Positions 5,949-7,432 of a DNA stretch of 7,432 bases are shown here, piece after piece. The stretch is taken from contig JAADHX010000234.1 in the NCBI GenBank assembly GCA_013151655.1, positions 1 to 7,432 on the forward strand. Reading direction: 5' to 3'. Below the pieces are notes generated by a model. The model saw only the letters and a list, made by a program, of their open reading frames with translations. It made no database searches and had not been told where the DNA came from. Position 1 is the first letter of the stretch; each line of letters opens with the position of its first letter. Origin of the DNA: Actinomycetota bacterium. Its GTDB lineage: Bacteria; Actinomycetota; Acidimicrobiia; Acidimicrobiales; Poriferisodalaceae. The position numbers and the translations under genes were made by a program.

Positions 5949-6737
5949 ATGAGCGACGTCTTCCATCTCGGCCTCACAACCAAAGTTCTCGCGGGCGCAA
6001 CTATTGCCATCATCCCGGGTGACCCGGCCCGAGCCGGCCGCATCGGCGAGGCCATCGGCAACGCCGAAGCGCTGGCATCAACTCGCGAGTTCAACTCCGT
6101 GCTCGCCCGAATTGATGACACCCCGGTGGTTGTATGTTCGACGGGGATTGGTGGCCCATCGACCTCAATAGCGGTTGAGGAGTTAGCCCAGCTTGGCGTG
6201 CGGACCTTCCTCAGAGTCGGCACCACTGGGGCCATTCAGCCCCACATTCAGCCTGGCGAAGTGATTGTCACTACAGCAGCGGTACGACTCGACGGCGCAA
6301 GCCTGCACTTCGCACCACTCGAATTCCCAGCGGTAGCCGACTTCGACTGCACAACGGCTCTGGTGGATGCTGCCCGCGGGCTCCGATTCGAGCCGCACAT
6401 CGGCGTAACTGCTTCGTCAGACACGTTCTACCCAGGTCAGGAGCGCTACGACACCTTCTCCGAAAGGGTGGTGTCTCGTTTTCGTGGAAGCATGGACGAA
6501 TGGCAGTCCATGGGTGTTCTGAACTACGAGATGGAAGCGGCGACCCTGTTCACAATGTGCGCCAGCCAGGGCCTTCGAGCCGGGTGTGTAGCGGGCGTTC
6601 TGGTCAACCGAACCCACAAAGAAACCCCAGACGAGGGCGCGTCGGCCCGTGTTGAGGCCGCGTCGGTATCGATCGTTATCGAGGCTGCCAGGCGCCTGAG
6701 CTATGCGCAGTCCGGTGGTGAGTCGGCCAGCTGGTGA
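5949..6737 (+). CDS. udp: Uridine phosphorylase
   Basis: The enzyme phosphorolyses uridine to uracil and ribose-1-phosphate in the cytosol (pyrimidine salvage). The 262-residue product follows the enterobacterial Udp sequence closely from SDVFHLGLT to EAARRL. Visible active-site residues are Gly24 and Arg28 (PGDPAR), Arg46 (TREF), Arg89 with Thr92 and Thr93 (RVGTTG), Phe160, Gln164 and Arg166 (TFYPGQERYD), and Glu194-Met195-Glu196 (NYEMEA), all at about two positions below the E. coli numbering. It belongs to the nucleoside phosphorylase family 1 hexamers; the FYPGQERYD and ASLHFAPLEFPAVADF stretches point to Udp over purine nucleoside phosphorylase (DeoD). The start is the ATG that matches the family N-terminus, with only a weak TAGG upstream, suggesting coupling to the oxygenase gene. 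The last 11 residues go beyond the usual end and overlap the convergent acetyltransferase gene. Confidence 0.95.
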   Translation: MSDVFHLGLTTKVLAGATIAIIPGDPARAGRIGEAIGNAEALASTREFNSVLARIDDTPVVVCSTGIGGPSTSIAVEELAQLGVRTFLRVGTTGAIQPHIQPGEVIVTTAAVRLDGASLHFAPLEFPAVADFDCTTALVDAARGLRFEPHIGVTASSDTFYPGQERYDTFSERVVSRFRGSMDEWQSMGVLNYEMEAATLFTMCASQGLRAGCVAGVLVNRTHKETPDEGASARVEAASVSIVIEAARRLSYAQSGGESASW

Positions 6738-7294
6738 TCGTGTCCTGTGGTTAGGGGCACCCGCCCTGACCCCGGCCACGGTTCGAGTGGTTCGTCGGGA
6801 ACGTATTCGGGTTCGTTTGTCGTTCGCTCGATCGCGAACCCAACATTGAGGTAGTTCTGAAGCGCCCTCGGGTGGTCGAGGCTGCAGGTCTTCAACCAGA
6901 CTCGGTCAGCGCCGTCGATGCTCCAGGCTGCATCAACTGATTTGGCCAAGAAGGCGCGCCCAAGGCCTTTGCCGACAAAGGCTGGTAACAGACCGAAGTA
7001 GCAGATCTCGACTGTGCCTTCGACAGTTCCATCGAGTTCGACGTAACCAGCGGGCGATCCGTCCGAATAGGCGATCCACGTTTCGACGCCAGGTCGATCG
7101 AGAGCCTCAAGCCATCTGGCCTCGGTCCACCGAAGGCGGTGAGTCCACAGCCAGTCGACTCCAACGTTGGCGTAGAAGTAACGACTAAGTGTGGGGTTGA
7201 TTACCAACGACCGGACGAGACTCAGATTCTCGACCTCGGAAGGTTGAGGCCGTTCGAACATCTCCAGGTAGTAGGTGGTGACCTGAATATGCAT
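6701..7294 (-). CDS. GNAT family N-acetyltransferase
   Basis: A 197-residue cytosolic enzyme predicted to transfer acetyl from acetyl-CoA to an unknown amine. The central part ETWIAYSDGSPAGYVEL is the usual beta-strand pair before motif A. Motif A is YFGLLPAFVGKGLGRAFL (99-116), with GKGLG as the CoA pyrophosphate loop. Motif B is HPRALQNYLNVGF (141-153). The N-terminus, MHIQVTTYYLEMF followed by FYANVGVDWLWTHRL, resembles a common bacterial GNAT subgroup with a V.YLEM start and a W.DRL segment. The ATG at 7294 has only a weak AGG upstream. The gene lies 39 bases downstream of a repeat-protein gene on the same strand, so it may be read from that transcript. Its 3' end overlaps udp convergently by 37 bases, and the last 18 or so residues (PLTTGHDH onward) look like an extra tail. 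Confidence 0.88.
   Translation of the reverse strand: MHIQVTTYYLEMFERPQPSEVENLSLVRSLVINPTLSRYFYANVGVDWLWTHRLRWTEARWLEALDRPGVETWIAYSDGSPAGYVELDGTVEGTVEICYFGLLPAFVGKGLGRAFLAKSVDAAWSIDGADRVWLKTCSLDHPRALQNYLNVGFAIERTTNEPEYVPDEPLEPWPGSGRVPLTTGHDHQLADSPPDCA
6749..6771 (+). terminator. Possible hairpin terminator after udp
   Basis: GGTTAGGG and CCCTGACC form an eight-pair stem (one G-T wobble) around a seven-base loop, 11 bases after the udp stop. No U-run follows, so this would be a U-less hairpin of the kind proposed for GC-rich actinobacteria. The sequence also encodes part of the convergent acetyltransferase, so the pairing may be incidental. Confidence 0.25.
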
Positions 7295-7333
7295 GTGCAG
7301 AACCTACAGGTGCGGTGCGGTTCGGTTCTTCGT

Positions 7334-7432
7334 TCAGCTCGAGGTGGCGGATATGGCGACGATGGGTGAGTCGAGGACAACATCGCCGAGGCTGCCCAGG
7401 AATGGAAGATTCGAAAAGTTGAACACCCCACC
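7334..7432 (-). CDS. C-terminal end of a second GYWLV-type repeat protein (partial, runs off the right edge)
   Basis: On the minus strand the frame reads GGVFNFSNLPFLGSLGDV, continues to PIVAISATSS and ends at TGA (7334-7336). GGVFNF matches the GGVFGF/GGIFSF core, and the following LGSLGDVVLDSPIVAI has the same layout as the segment GSIPQVLPGVVLNAPIVGL in the repeat protein at the left of the window. Only 32 codons are inside, so signal peptide, repeat number and domain layout cannot be seen. The protein ends about where the next GYW core would begin. The GNAT gene begins 39 bases downstream on the same strand. Confidence 0.75.
   Translation of the reverse strand, partial: GGVFNFSNLPFLGSLGDVVLDSPIVAISATSS

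Noticed and set aside
7222..7431. Minus-strand frame of 69 codons at the right edge
   Set aside because: It is in a different phase from both the GNAT gene and the GGVFNF...PIVAI repeat C-terminus, which explain the same bases better.

Overview
The window is GC-rich bacterial DNA that looks actinobacterial, most likely from the Acidimicrobiia or a close relative. The evidence is two secreted-type genes carrying GYWLVAADGGVFGF-type tandem repeats, one with a long Thr/Ser linker, together with GTG starts and the codon preferences. The assignment is an inference from protein style; there is no rRNA or other phylogenetic marker here.

Left part, minus strand (2448 down to 1): one reading frame of 816 codons runs off the left edge and is interrupted by a single in-frame TAG at 1429-1431. 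Upstream of the TAG is a 339-residue exported protein with a signal peptide, two related beta-type repeats and a carboxypeptidase-regulatory-like domain. Downstream, in the same phase and with no other stop, come an uncharacterised Cys-containing domain, a roughly 85-residue Thr-rich linker and five GYW-type repeats. This looks like one large surface or secreted protein broken by (or read through) an amber codon. A divergent promoter region (about 2449-2635) separates it from a plus-strand gene for a small lipoprotein of unknown function.

Middle, plus strand: after the lipoprotein gene come a tRNA 3'-end-like fragment and the first copy of a 52-bp imperfect palindrome. Next is metY (O-acetylhomoserine sulfhydrylase, methionine/cysteine synthesis), which has a good ribosome binding site. 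The second copy of the palindrome lies 23 bases after the metY stop. Then follow an isopenicillin-N-synthase-type 2-oxoglutarate/Fe(II) oxygenase of unknown substrate and udp (uridine phosphorylase). The oxygenase and udp are 34 bases apart and are probably co-transcribed.

Right part, minus strand: a GNAT acetyltransferase gene converges on udp and overlaps its 3' end by 37 bases. The last 99 bases hold the C-terminal 32 codons of a second GYWLV-type repeat protein that enters from the right edge.

No complete novel system is evident. The observations most worth following are the amber-split repeat protein, the paired 52-bp palindromes flanking metY, and the second repeat protein at the right edge.
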